64,000 nucleotides of DNA from Dipteris shenzhenensis (lineage: Eukaryota; Polypodiophyta; Polypodiopsida; Gleicheniales): NCBI GenBank assembly GCA_047967505.1, contig CM106538.1. One strand, given 5' to 3'. Position numbers and translations under genes: made by a program. The notes below the pieces were generated by a model, which saw only the letters and a list, made by a program, of their open reading frames with translations, did not search any database and was not told the origin of the DNA. Positions 10,880 to 22,216 of the stretch are shown piece by piece. Numbering within the stretch: the first letter of the stretch is position 1; the number at the start of each line of letters is the position of its first letter.

Positions 10880-11195
10880 GTGATGGGCGTAGGAACTCTC
10901 CTCTCTTTTCCTCTTTCTCTCTTTTTTTCTCTCTTTCTCTCCTCTCTTTTCCTATTTCTCTTATTTCCTTTTCTTCTCTTTTCTCTCCTCTCTTTTCCTC
11001 CCTTTCCCTCCTTTGTTTTCCCTCTCTCTCCCCGAGTTCTCCCCTCTCTTTTCCTCTCTTTTCTCTCGTTTTTCCTTTGTCTCCCTCCTCTCCTCTCTTT
11101 TCCTCTCTTTTCCTTCTCTCGTCTCTTTCCCTCTTTTTTACTCTCTTTCTCTCTTTTTTACTCTCTTTCCCTCTTCTTTCTTTTCCTCCTCTTTC
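10880..11195. repeat. Polypyrimidine (CT-rich) tract
   Basis: Roughly 310 bp made almost only of C and T on the plus strand, with recurring CTCTCTTTTCCTC and CTCTTTTTTACTCTCTTTC motifs. All open frames across it are by-products of the composition. Long mirror-symmetric polypyrimidine tracts can form triplex DNA; that is inference here. A similar tract on the opposite strand lies at 51.73-52.17 kb. Confidence 0.9.
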
Positions 11196-11804
11196 CATCC
11201 ATGGCCAAATTTGTAATTTGATTGGATTGGTAAATGCATGATCAGGTGTAGCCAATAACGAAACTATTTTAGGAGTAGTGTTGGGGCAGAAAAATGCATT
11301 TCCTTGTGGTTCTATTTTAGTGTAGGTTGGAAGGAAAATGTATTTTCTAGTAACCACAATGCTGGTTCTTTGTACTATTTTAGTGTTGCAAGGTTATCCT
11401 AAAACCATGGAAAGTGCACAAATTGCTTGTGGAATGACTACAACTAGCAAGACACATATAATAGTATTATTTATATAAAACATTGAAAAGAGATTACACT
11501 CGGTGAGTATAACAACTCAGACATTGCTAAGAGTAAAAGTTGCACAAAGAGATTACATCAAATCCATTGCCGAGAGTCTCCTCAAGCAAAAATTGAATAA
11601 AAGAGATTACATCTATATCCAAAGACAATTTATAAAAACTAACAACTTGATAAATGCTAAGATTCTCATGGAGAAAAGCATTGGCTTTGAGCAACAACCG
11701 TGTTGGTTATTTTATTTAGGATTAAGTATTTCCTTGTGCAACCACCTAGAAGACCACACAAACAAGGTAATGACGTTGGCTTAGATAATTTTTTGTATTT
11801 TTGT

Positions 11805-12110
11805 TAGTTAGAGTTCTTGGGATCTCTTTTTTGAGTTCTTAAGATCTCTTGTGTAAATTGTTTTTATGTTTTTGTTTATTAGAGATCTTAGGATCTCTTG
11901 TGTAAATTGTTTTTGTGCTTTTGTTTGTTAGAGTCCTTAGGATCTCTTGTTTTTTATTTCTTAAGATGTTTTATGTAAATTGTTTTTGTGTTTTTGTTTG
12001 TTAAATTTATTAGAACCTCTTGTGTAGATTATTTTTGTGTTTTTATTTGTTAGAGCTCTTTGGAACTCTTGTTTGAGATCTTCATCTCTTGTATAAATTG
12101 TAAATCATGT
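11805..12110. repeat. Degenerate minisatellite, unit about 55-60 bp
   Basis: About five copies of a unit reading GATCTCTTGTGTAAATTG then TTTTTGTGTTTTTGTTTGTTAGAG, with substitutions and indels between copies. The surrounding sequence from 11.2 to 12.95 kb is AT-rich with no recognised gene. Confidence 0.8.
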
Positions 12111-12954
12111 ATTTATTTATATTGGTTTAAGTTATTTGTGTGAAATGTGATTGTTTGTGTTCTTTCTTTTTTGAAAAAATATACAAGAAAATTTTTTGGG
12201 TTGTAATTGTAATTCTCTTATGTGGATAAATACTAGTTTATTTCTTATGTGAAAAAAGTTTACGTGAATGAATTTTGTGAAATAAATTTATTTCTTATGT
12301 GAGTAAATTAAAAATCATTCTTATGTAAATAATTTTTTTACAAATAAATTCTATGGAATAAAGTTATAAACCATTAATGTCAATAACTTGGTAGTGCATC
12401 ATTTGTATAAGTCTATAGTAAACGCTTTAGTAAATATATTACTTAATAAATACCATAGTAATTATAATATAAAATATATTAATATAAATTAAAATATTTT
12501 GTTAAAGTATAATAACTTCATTGAATAGATAATAAAAAGATACATACTTTTTCCTTTTATAGCTTCTTGATCTGAGTTGTAGATCACATGTTATGTCCAT
12601 GGAGATTCCCATGGCCATAACTTGAGATCCATAGCTCGGATTGAAGAGCTCTAAAAAGGGAAAGTGTGTGGTCTTTTATTATCTATTCACAAGGTCCCTT
12701 GGTAGTAGCCATCTCTTTTTATCGGATCCTTCAACATTGACATTTTTAAATCTCCTCCATTTTAGAGCAACATGGTTGTCTTCCCTCATTTCTTTTGGAT
12801 AGACATTGAATGTCTTCTTCTTCAGCTTCAAACTCCAATGCTTGCATGTGTTGTAAATGCATTCAATCCTCTGCTACTCACGGTCTCCATTTGGACAAAC
12901 GACTGGCTCCCATAGAGAGCTCAGGCTACAAAACCTGCCCTCCCTTACAACACA

Positions 12955-15000
12955 TGATGAGGATCTAGGTGGCCTAAAGATTATGCATTAATTAGGGAGG
13001 CATGGGCATCAATCCCCATGGAGCAATGCTCCAACACAACCAGATCTCAAGTCATTCATAGCTTGCTTGGCTAGGTCAAAGTCTATGTTTGTTTTGCAAC
13101 AACAAACATTCCTCTCATTGAGTTTCGTGATGTACCAGGGCTTACAATGCTCAAAGCTCCTCTGCCCAATTAAAATTTCTAGATTTTGATCCCATAAACT
13201 TGAGATACAACTCCATCTGCTGACCCAACATGCGAGAACAGTACAACAATGAGCCCCCTTTTTGCTACTACTAAAAGAATACAAAACACAGTCTAATTAA
13301 AGTATATAATGAAGTAAAACAATTTTCAACCACTGCACTGGTTTAGGATAGTTACAATTTCAATCACCGGGATGGTTTAGGACATGTTTAGGATAGTCAA
13401 AATTTCAACCACAGGGATGGTTTAGGACACTGTCACAATTTCAACCACTGGGATGGTTTAGCCTAACAGTGTCAACTTCACATATTAGACAATAACAAGT
13501 ATATTTCTTTTCATTTCTGAATTTCACCATTAAAATAACAATATATTGCTTTTCATTTTTGAATTCCACAATTTAACAGTGGTATATGACCCGAATAGTA
13601 GGAAATTAAATTTAACGAATTTAAGTACTAAGAAACACAATAATGTCAACCACTGAGCTGGTCAATAACTAATGTATGTTCAACCACGCTGGTTCAGGAC
13701 AGTCACATAACTAGTGATTGAGCTGAAGTAGCTGCAATTGCATGATGTTGCAAACACTAGGCTGGTTTAGTAAAATAACAATATATTGCAAAATATATTG
13801 TTGTTAATTTTTGCTCAACCATGCCATCGGACTGGACAATAACTAATGTATGTTCAATTATGCTTGTTTAGGATAATCACATCACTGGCGATTGAGTTGA
13901 ACTAGCCTATAGTTGCATGATGTTCCAACCATCGGGCTAGTTTCCTAGACAATCACATTTAGTCCAAGCCTAGTTTAAGAAAAGAAACAAGTAAACTATC
14001 CCAAAGCTCAATCACAAACAACAAATGGGCTAGTTTAGGCACCACTGATCTCCATTATATCTATCATGTGTATGATGTGCTCCTCAAACACCTTTCATCC
14101 CATCTGCTTCTTATAGATGTCCTTTCTATTTGGAGAAATTACTCTCATATTTTCATGCCAAAACGTTGTCAATGTAGCAATGACTTCTGCACTTAGGCCG
14201 TCTCACATTTTCTTGTGTTGTGTTGAAGCCCATAGACTTCTCTCGGATCCAAATAATCGTGCATTGCTTCTACTCTACGTTCAACTACTGGAGCCATGTT
14301 GGTCCTTTTGATTGAAAACATCTACGACATTGTGCGCCAAGCCATTTCTCCTTACTTTCAGGGGACACCAACATAGCTAATGTCACCCAATTTGCAACTA
14401 GTTGATCTAAGCTGTGCACCCCTTTCACTTTCTGTTACAGTAGGCCATTTCTCAGGTAGAGTGCATTGCCTCTTGGTCATGCATCTCCCGAGGTGTTGGT
14501 AGGATTGTTACTCTGTGAACTTTAGGGTGCATGCTAAAGATTGTGAAGACTCAAGACTAATAATCACCTAAATGGCCTGATGTTGCTGCCTTGAATGCTC
14601 CCACCAATCCTGACACCATAGCTCGTGTTCTTCCCTCCGATGGCAATGATCAGATGTGTGCATCTGCAACTACTTCTTGATGCTTCTTTGCAAGGAGCCT
14701 TCTTTGTTCTCATTGTTTCTCCCTTCGTAGACGTTGCAAAACTATATTCCATTGCTGATTCGATACCATGCTAGTGTTTTCCTCGACCCACACTTTGTTC
14801 CTTGTGCCTTGACCTAGCTTTTCGGCTTTTTTGTCTTGTAGCCTCTTTTAGCTTCTCTTACAAGCCATGGCGAGCTACATGTTGCCATTGATGCCATGGC
14901 CACGATCAGCAATCTAGAACACACCCAGAGAAGCTAGCTAGTGAGGCAAGCAAAGAATAGAAGACAGCTTACCCGAAATAAGACAATGGAGAACCAAAGT
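12955..15000. repeat. Dispersed repeat R1, copy 1 (hairpin array core)
   Basis: This block shares order and sequence with 45.35-46.90 kb and, in part, with 58.30-59.38 kb. Shared landmarks are CACATGATGAGGATCTAGG at the left, AACCAGATCTCAAGTCATTC, CATAAACTTGAGATACAA and, at the right, GAGGCAAGCAAAGAATAGAA. The core (13.32-14.06 kb) holds about eleven variants of CAACCACTGGGCTGGTTTAG, each able to fold as AACCA paired with TGGTT around a short GC-rich loop. Frames in the right part are short and broken. The copia pol remnant starts where homology to the other R1 copies stops. I do not recognise the family; no terminal repeats are evident. Confidence 0.75.
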
Positions 15001-15004
15001 CTGC

Positions 15005-17350
15005 ACAAACTCTATGGGAAGCAGACTAAATCAGTCCATAAAACAAGGGGAAAGAAAGAGCTTGAAATGCTTGATTTCGTGCATTCAGATATATGTGGTC
15101 CCATGCCTACATAGTCATTAGGCAGGGCTGAATACTATGTGACATTCATTGATGATGCAACTAGGAAAGTGTGGGCTTATGTTGTAGCTCGAATGTTCTA
15201 GGTTTTTCAAAAATGGTTGGCTTTGGCTGAAAATTAGTCAAGTAGAACACTTAAATGCCTATGGACTGATAATGGTGAGAGTATATCTCTCATGACTTTT
15301 AGCATTTCTGTGATACACATGGGATTAAGAGGGAGCTCACGTCCCCTCGTACTCTAGAGCAGAATCCAGTTGTAGAACAGATGAATCGCACCATTCAAGA
15401 AAGGTTGCAATGGATTCTTTCCAATGCAAGTCTTTCTAGTGTTTTTTGGGCTGAGGCAATGAAGATTGCAATGCATGTGATCAATAGATCACCTAGTAGG
15501 AGTTTGGATGGTGGTATTCTTGAAGAGGCATAGTGTGGCAAGCAGCCCTCTTACTCTCATTTGCATATATTTGGGTGTAAGGCATATGCACATGTGCCAA
15601 AAGAGCTTCGGAAGAAGCTAGATCCTAAGTCTATGAAATGCATTTTTCGGGGTTGTGGAGAGATGGGCTATCATCTCTCGGATCCAGAAGCAAAGAAAAT
15701 CATACGAAGCCATGATGTGGTCTTCAATGAAAAGCAGATGCATAAGACACCCATGAGGGATTTGGAAATGAGAAGAATCACTTTTCAAGATGTGAATCCA
15801 CCCACATATGTTGATAGATAGGAGCAAGCTTTCCATGCACCAAATGTGTAGGAAATGGTGCCACCAGGTACTCCCACAGACACACAATCAAGGGCAGATG
15901 ATGGATCATCTATTGGTGGCAATGATGAGCCAAATGTGGCTGATATACAGGTAGGACAACACTGAAATCCCCTTGAGAAGAACATCTAGAGTGTCTAGAC
16001 CACCTGAGAGATTTATTCTAGGGGTAGACTATGTGATGCTTACTGATTGCAGGGGGAGACTTCTTGCGACAAAGAGGCTATGATGCGCAAGGATCAGCGC
16101 AAGTGGGAGTATGCTATGCAATTAGAGATGAGTTCACTCATAAAGAATAAGACTTGGGACTTGGTTTATTTGCCACATGGAAAGAAAGCATTGCCATGTA
16201 AATGGGTCTACAAGATGAAGATCATAGGTGATGATGTGCCTAAGTACAAGGCCTGTTTGGTTGCTAAAGGATTCAAGCAAGAGAAGGGTGTGGACTTTGA
16301 TGAGATATTCTCTTCGGTTGTGAAGATGACCACACTTAGATGTGTACTTGAACTTGTGGCAATAGAGGATATGCAACTTATGCAGATGGATGTCAAGACA
16401 ACTTTCTTGCATGGGGATTTGCATGAGGAAATTTACATGATACAGCCGAAAGGCTTTAAAGAAAAGGGAAAATAGCATTTGCAAGGTGAAAAAGAGTCTC
16501 TATGGCCTTAAGCAAGTTTCTAGAGAATGGTATCACAAGTTTGATGCTTTCATTTGGTCCTAGGGTTTCAGAAGAAGTGAGATTGACTACTACCTCTACA
16601 CCAAAAGGGCTGAGGATAATAGCCTGATATCCTGGTACTTTATGTGTATGATATGTTATTGGCTAGCAAGAACACTTATGAGTTTGATGCATTCAAGGCC
16701 AAGTTGAATGAGGCCTTTGACATGAAGGATTTGGGACCTGTAGGTCATATTCTTGGTATGTGCATCATGCGTGACCAGAGTAGGAAACTCCTTTGGCTTT
16801 CACAGAAGGAGTATGTTACAAAAGTGTTGCAGCATTTCAATATGGAGCGGGGGAAGGCAGTAAGTAATGCATTGCCTCCATATGTGAAATTGAGTCAGGC
16901 ATATAGTTCCAAATTAGATGAGGAGAAGGCCATGATGGCCAAGGTTCCTTATGCATCAGCGGTTGGGAGTCTTATGTATGCTATGATAGCTACTAGATCG
17001 AACATTGCATTTGCCATGGGAGTTGTTAGCCGGTATATGGCTAATCCAGGAAAGAGGCATTGGGAGGTAGTTAAGTGCATCATGACGTACATGAAGGGTA
17101 CCAAGGAGGTGTGTATCTGCTTTGGCAGAGGAGAGATGCATGTATTTGGGTACATAGATTCCGACTATGTAGGGCATGTGGATAGCAAGCGATTCACTTT
17201 TGGTTATGTGTTCACCTTTGCAGGTGGTGCAGTGTCGTGGATGTCTCATGCACAAAAGTGCATTTCTTTGTCTACCAAAGAGGCCGAGTATGTTGTAGCC
17301 ATAGAGAGTTGCAAGAAGGCTATATGGATTGATAAAATATGGTGTGCATA
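15005..17350 (+). pseudogene. Ty1/copia pol remnant (integrase, RT, RNase H)
   Basis: A decayed copia polyprotein read through several frames. Integrase core: FVHSDICGP near 15.08 kb, then TDNGESISL near 15.26 kb. Integrase end: GCKAYAHVPKELRKK near 15.57 kb. Reverse transcriptase: WEYAMQLEMSSLIKNKTWDL near 16.1 kb, then KARLVAKGF-like KACLVAKGFKQEKGVDFDE and the MDVKTTFLHGDL block, then YVYDMLLA where YVDDMLIA is usual, so the second catalytic Asp position is altered. RNase H: YIDSDYVGHVDSKRFTFGYVF and SLSTKEAEYVVA, ending abruptly at IWIDKIWCA near 17.35 kb. Stops and shifts occur throughout and neither LTR is visible, so it is a dead, truncated element. Confidence 0.9.
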
Positions 17351-18300
17351 GGGCCCAGGGTTGAGGTGGTAGGGCTGCCACCCTTCCATGTAAGAGGACC
17401 CATAGGTGTGCTGTACATAATCCATGGTAGTAATATTATAAAATGTTAAGATGGCATGGTTCCTCCATGTACCACCCCTCTAGCTAGGTGGTCCCATGCT
17501 TGCATTTAGTGAGACATGGCCCAAGGACCATGGGAGAAGTAATATAAAATAGGTGGAGATGGATATTATATTGGATTATTCCCTCCATGTAGGATAGGCC
17601 CATGTGGGGGGGGTGTAGATAGTCCAAGAATGCAAGTTAAATAATGGGGAAAGTAGGATGAGGTGGCAAGATTCCTTCTGCCAACCCGCCACTTGTCTTC
17701 CTAGATGTTTGAACGTATTATAAAATTGAGAAGACACCAAGGGAGTATCTTAGACTTGGGATAAGGGGTTTGATTTATGTGGAAAAATGAGGCAAAGGGT
17801 TGTCACACACAATTGAGAGTGCGTGCCCACCTAGCCCATAGAGGAGATTCCTCCACCCACACCATGCATGTGGGAGGATGCATTTATTGGGAGAGACCCC
17901 CTCTCTTGGCTATAAAAGGAGGGGGCTATTCCTTGATGTGACACACTCATTCTTGTAAAGCCACCATGCTAGTACTTTGATTTCCCCCATCCTTCCTTTC
18001 AACAAATAAAGCATCTTGATGTCTCCATCTCTACATTCCACCTCTAATCATGTACATGCTCCTCTTCCCCCTCTCCCTTCCCCCTTGTGCCATAGTCTCC
18101 CTCTTTATTGCAACCCCTCTTAATCCCTTTTCCCCACCCATGTTAATGCTTCTCCCCTTAAGTTCCCTTTCCCCCATGGCCCTGGAGGGTCACCATGCCT
18201 AGCTTCTAGCCTCATGCCGTGAATTATTTTCTAGTTAATAGCACTCACTAGCCTTATGGGGTCCTTGACAAGTAGACACGTTCCTCATCATGTTGACGAC
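17351..18300 (+). other. Non-coding stretch with a TATA-like site, possibly LTR-derived
   Basis: No open frame of note. TATAAAAG occurs at 17911-17918, followed about 90 bp later by AAATAAAGC near 18005, which together resemble a promoter and polyadenylation signal of an LTR. I could not find a second copy or a target duplication, so this reading is tentative. Confidence 0.3.
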
Positions 18301-18309
18301 CTGCAATAC

Positions 18310-21300
18310 AAAGAGATAAACGTGGGTGGGAGCCTCTCCATGCAATATGTTTCTACTTAGATCATCCCAACTATGCATGATCCTTGCAAGAATCCTACTC
18401 TCACTTCAAATGACCAATCCTATAAAGAAGGGCATGTTGTTCTACTAAATTCATATTACTCAAGGTCCACTCCTACTTTGGAGCTATTAATGTAGAGGGA
18501 TGATTCTCAAAGAAGGGACTTCAATGTCAGGAAAAGGTTTTGAATTAATGGAAATGATGGAAGACATCTATTGAGTTAGACTCTTGTGGCCATGATTCAC
18601 ATCGGTTTTCTCAATGAGACTATGAATGGCTCACATGTGATGGTAAGGTATATCCAATGGTCCTCAGCCTCTTGTCACCTTCTTGAAAGGTTGGATTCAT
18701 AATAATTGATCCAAGAAAGGTTACAATGTAGCAAATGTTTATCTCATGAGGAATGACTTCATTCTCTTCCTATTCAAAATGTATTACATGGACAACTCTA
18801 TCAGCAAGTGCGGTGCATGGCCAATCGGTAATTAAGTAGCATTTGTTTGTGTGGGATATTGACTCAACTTAGGTATGGATCTTCCTCTAAAGCACTTGTC
18901 TGGGTTTAGTTTCTAGATCTTCCTTTGGCTCTCTTTTCTCACACTGAGAATTGTTATTCTCCTCTTGGTAAGTTTTAGGTAGCAAACAATAAAAATTTAT
19001 CAGTCCAAGAGGACGTCCTCATGCCTATGTGATGATGGACTTAGTTACATTGATCCCCCACACTACTTAATTCTAGAGGATGAGAGAGGTGGAAAATTTT
19101 ACCAAAAGTATTTTAAAAAATATTTCAAATTCTTGCTTCCGTTGTGGAGTGGGTGGCAATTTTATTGGGGACTGTTCCAAAAAGTATGGAGAGCACCTCA
19201 TTCTATGGATCATGATGAAGTAGAATGAAATGTCCATCTCCTCCCTAGTAGAACACTATTTAGCCTAAGAATGGTTCTCGAATGATTGTGGGAGTCCCAA
19301 AATCTATTAAGAAAATCATGCCTAAAAGGGTTCCTAAATTGGTTTTGGAGAGAACCTCCTCTAGTCCACCTAATTCTTCTCACAACTTGTTTGATGTACT
19401 TCTTGAGCAAGAAGCTGACTCTAATATAGATTTGGATGATGTGGCTTTTTCCGCTCAAAGTTTTGAAGGATAATTAAATAAAGAATATAAAAACTTGTTT
19501 ATAGACTAAGAGAAAGTGACACTCCCCCACCCCAAGTGACTAAAGAACAAAGAGAAGGAAGAAAGAACTCCCCTACAAAAACTTTCTGATAACTATGAGA
19601 AGAAGAAGGTTGATAAGGGTAATGGTCTAGTTCCTAAGGGGGAAGTTGCATACAAAAAGGATTTTTCAAAATAAGCAATGGATTGTTCATATTTCTTGTT
19701 TCTTGTTATTAATGAATAAGTAATGTCTAATGATTTTAGATCTTCCCTTTTAAGAAGCTGGCTCAAAGCTGAGAGGTTAGACCTTGATTTCCTAGATTTC
19801 AAGGTAGGAGGTACTCAACTATGCTTGCAACTCAATAATGTTGACAAAGATAGAATATGGATGATTCCCAATCATGTTGCAAGCAAGGGCGGTTTGCCTT
19901 GGGAATTAAAAGAAGTTCGTAGGTGGGATAGGTGGTGTAAACCACTGTTTTATGCCATGGGTGGGAGTTGACTTCATGCATCCCAATCTAACTTGTACTA
20001 TTATCTTGATTTATGCTCCTAATTCTTCTAGGGAGAGAAATATTCTTTGGGAGAGGTGACACCTCCATGAGAATGCCATAGTGGCATCTAGTTGATGTCT
20101 CTAAATTGTATAGTTTCATGTGGTGCAACAACCAAGTTAGGAAAAACCATAGGAAAACTCGATTGGATATATTCTATGTCTCCAAAAAGATCAGTGCTGA
20201 CTCTTTGAAGAAGCCATGTAGTTCTAGTTTCTAATATCTTTACAGTTTTCAGATCACAATCCTATCATCTTGCAAGTAGATAGGGGGGTGGGCTACTCTC
20301 GGAGGTAATGGTTTTAATTGAATCGCTTCATTTTTGTGCTGCCTTATGTGTAGAAGAAGACCTAAGCGTGGGCTACTCTAGGAGGTAATGGTTTAAAGTG
20401 AATCCCTTCATCTTTTTTTTGCCTTATGTGTAGCAGAGAGGAGAGCCTCTTACCCTTCATTTCTCTTGCCCATTTTCTAGTGGACAGCCTGATGCTCTGA
20501 AAATGGGTAAGAGAAATCGTCAGAACTCAATTCTACTTAAAGGATTCAAGAACAGAGCTGCAAAGGTTCATTTAAATAGAAGAATTGACCTAGAAAACTC
20601 TCTAGTATAATTAGAGAGTTACTAGTATAATTAGAGAGTTACATTTTAAAGAAGGGTCTGAGAAGATTTTATGAATTCAAAAAATAGTTAAGAGATGAGA
20701 AACGTTGTAAATGCAAACAACAACTCATTTTTCGAAGAGAATGGTGGGCATGGAGGTTGAACATAACACATGTTTAGAAGTTCAAGAAAGAGAGCTATCG
20801 AAGAACACATTTAAAACCTAGTCTTGCTTGATAGGGAGTATTCATTTTTGGCAAAGTATTTGATGAAAATGAAGTGCTAGCAACAAATGAAAAAGTTCTT
20901 TCTAGAAACAAGTGTAAGGAAGCTAGATCTAAGCTCATTCCCTCTTTTGATTCTAACTTCCTAGACAAACCTCTCATATTAGAGGAGCTAAAAGAGGTAG
21001 CCTTGTCTATGTCCCCTAGAAAGACTTAGAAGAAGATGGTCTACTCTTAACTTTTGGGATACCCGCTAGTCCCAAAAGCTATGGACACTATAGGAGGAAC
21101 TTCTTACACAAGTTTCTTGGATAAGATAACCAATATGGGGATGATTAGGTTAATTCTTTTAGGAGGACAAAAAAACCTTGTTTAAAACTAAAGGAGGAAC
21201 TTCTTACACAAGGTTTTTTGGATAAGATAACCAATATGGGGATGATTAGTTTAATTCATAAAGAAGGACAAAAAAACCTTGTTTCAAGCTTGCACCCTCT

Positions 21301-21424
21301 TACTATGATTAAGGTCAATTACAAGATCATAGCTAAAGCCTTAACCTTGAGAATGCAGAACAAAGAAGTACCATTACCTCTGGTTGTTTCTCATAGGATT
21401 CTATTCTTGGCACTTGATACATAA
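18310..21424 (+). pseudogene. Decayed L1-type LINE
   Basis: A non-LTR retrotransposon remnant read in several frames. A gag-type zinc knuckle lies near 19.13 kb (CFRCGVGGNFIGDC), with Asn where the metal-binding His is normally found. Apurinic endonuclease pieces lie near 20.1-20.3 kb: a stretch ending in KLDWIY or TRLDRFYVSKK, then SDHNPIIL, the conserved end of the L1 endonuclease. Reverse transcriptase begins near 21.2 kb: ISLIHKEGQKNL, then VNYKIIAKALTLRMQ, and a piece like LPLVVS; it stops at 21.42 kb before the catalytic FADD box. The 3' half is missing. A (CA)n microsatellite follows directly. Confidence 0.85.
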
Positions 21425-21433
21425 TAAGTCATT

Positions 21434-21500
21434 ACACACACACACACACACACACAGAGGGGGAGGGGTATGCGTGTGTGTATGTGATGGGGGGGGGAGC
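21434..21500. repeat. (CA)n microsatellite with G-rich tail
   Basis: About eleven CA units starting at 21434, followed by GAGGGGGAGGGG and a run of eight or more G near 21489. It lies at the broken 3' side of the LINE remnant. Confidence 0.9.
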
Positions 21501-21639
21501 TATTTTCGAATTCTCCATTAATAGTCTATGTATTGATATTTTTATATGGTCTACATATGTAATATATGTTAAATATAATCTTGTACAATGGTGGTTTTAA
21601 CCAAAGATCGTCTTTATAGCATATTGATTGTATGTATGT

Positions 21640-21910
21640 TTGTTTGCTATACGATCACCACCAAGTCAAACTTTGTATCTTAGAGTATTTCCGAAAGAAT
21701 TTACTCAAATGGTATATTGATCTTGCTAGAGTATTTTCGAAAGGATTTACTCATATGGTATATTGAACTTGTTAGAGTATTTCTGAGTCAGAGAACTTAC
21801 TAAGACTCTGCACCTTAGCTTATTTCCAAGAGGGTTTACCTTAGTCAGACTCCTGTACCTCAAAGTATGTCCAAGAGCATTTACTTATATGGTATATTGA
21901 TCCTCATTTC
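21640..21910. repeat. Degenerate repeat upstream of the P450
   Basis: Four to five diverged copies of a unit of about 55-60 bp reading TTAGAGTATTTCCGAAAG then ATTTACTCAAATGGTATATTGA. Copies start near 21680, 21728, 21773, 21823 and 21858. No regulatory role can be inferred. Confidence 0.7.
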
Positions 21911-22216
21911 ATTACATATTCTTTTTTGGTTAGGTGTACTCTTGGAAAAGCCTCTACATATAGCATAGCGATGAGACAATCCCTCCACAAGGGTTAATGA
22001 TTATTCAATTTAGGAGTGCGTGAGGGAGTTTGTAAAATTTCACGTAAATGTTTCTTCTAAAATAACTAAATTAAAGACTGTAAATCATTGCACTTTTTTT
22101 GCTCAACAGTGAGCTTCTTTCTTTACTTCCACTCAAAGCACGGCCACGAAAATGCAATTAGTGCATTTATCGGTTGCCTCTCCTCGTCCGGTTTCTTTTC
22201 ACATCTTCTCTAACCC

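Noticed and set aside
10794-11357. A 187-codon Lys/Glu/Arg-rich frame on the minus strand and Ser/Phe/Leu-rich frames on the plus strand
   Set aside because: These follow from the polypyrimidine tract; stop codons are rare in such sequence by composition alone.
11805-12110. Possible CRISPR-like array of spaced repeats
   Set aside because: Repeat units are degenerate, contiguous and AT-rich without conserved repeat/variable spacer structure, and the genome is a plant nuclear one.
16644-17351. A functional copia reverse transcriptase/RNase H gene
   Set aside because: The 235-codon frame is only the C-terminal half; upstream frames are broken, the catalytic YVDD position is altered, and no LTRs are present.
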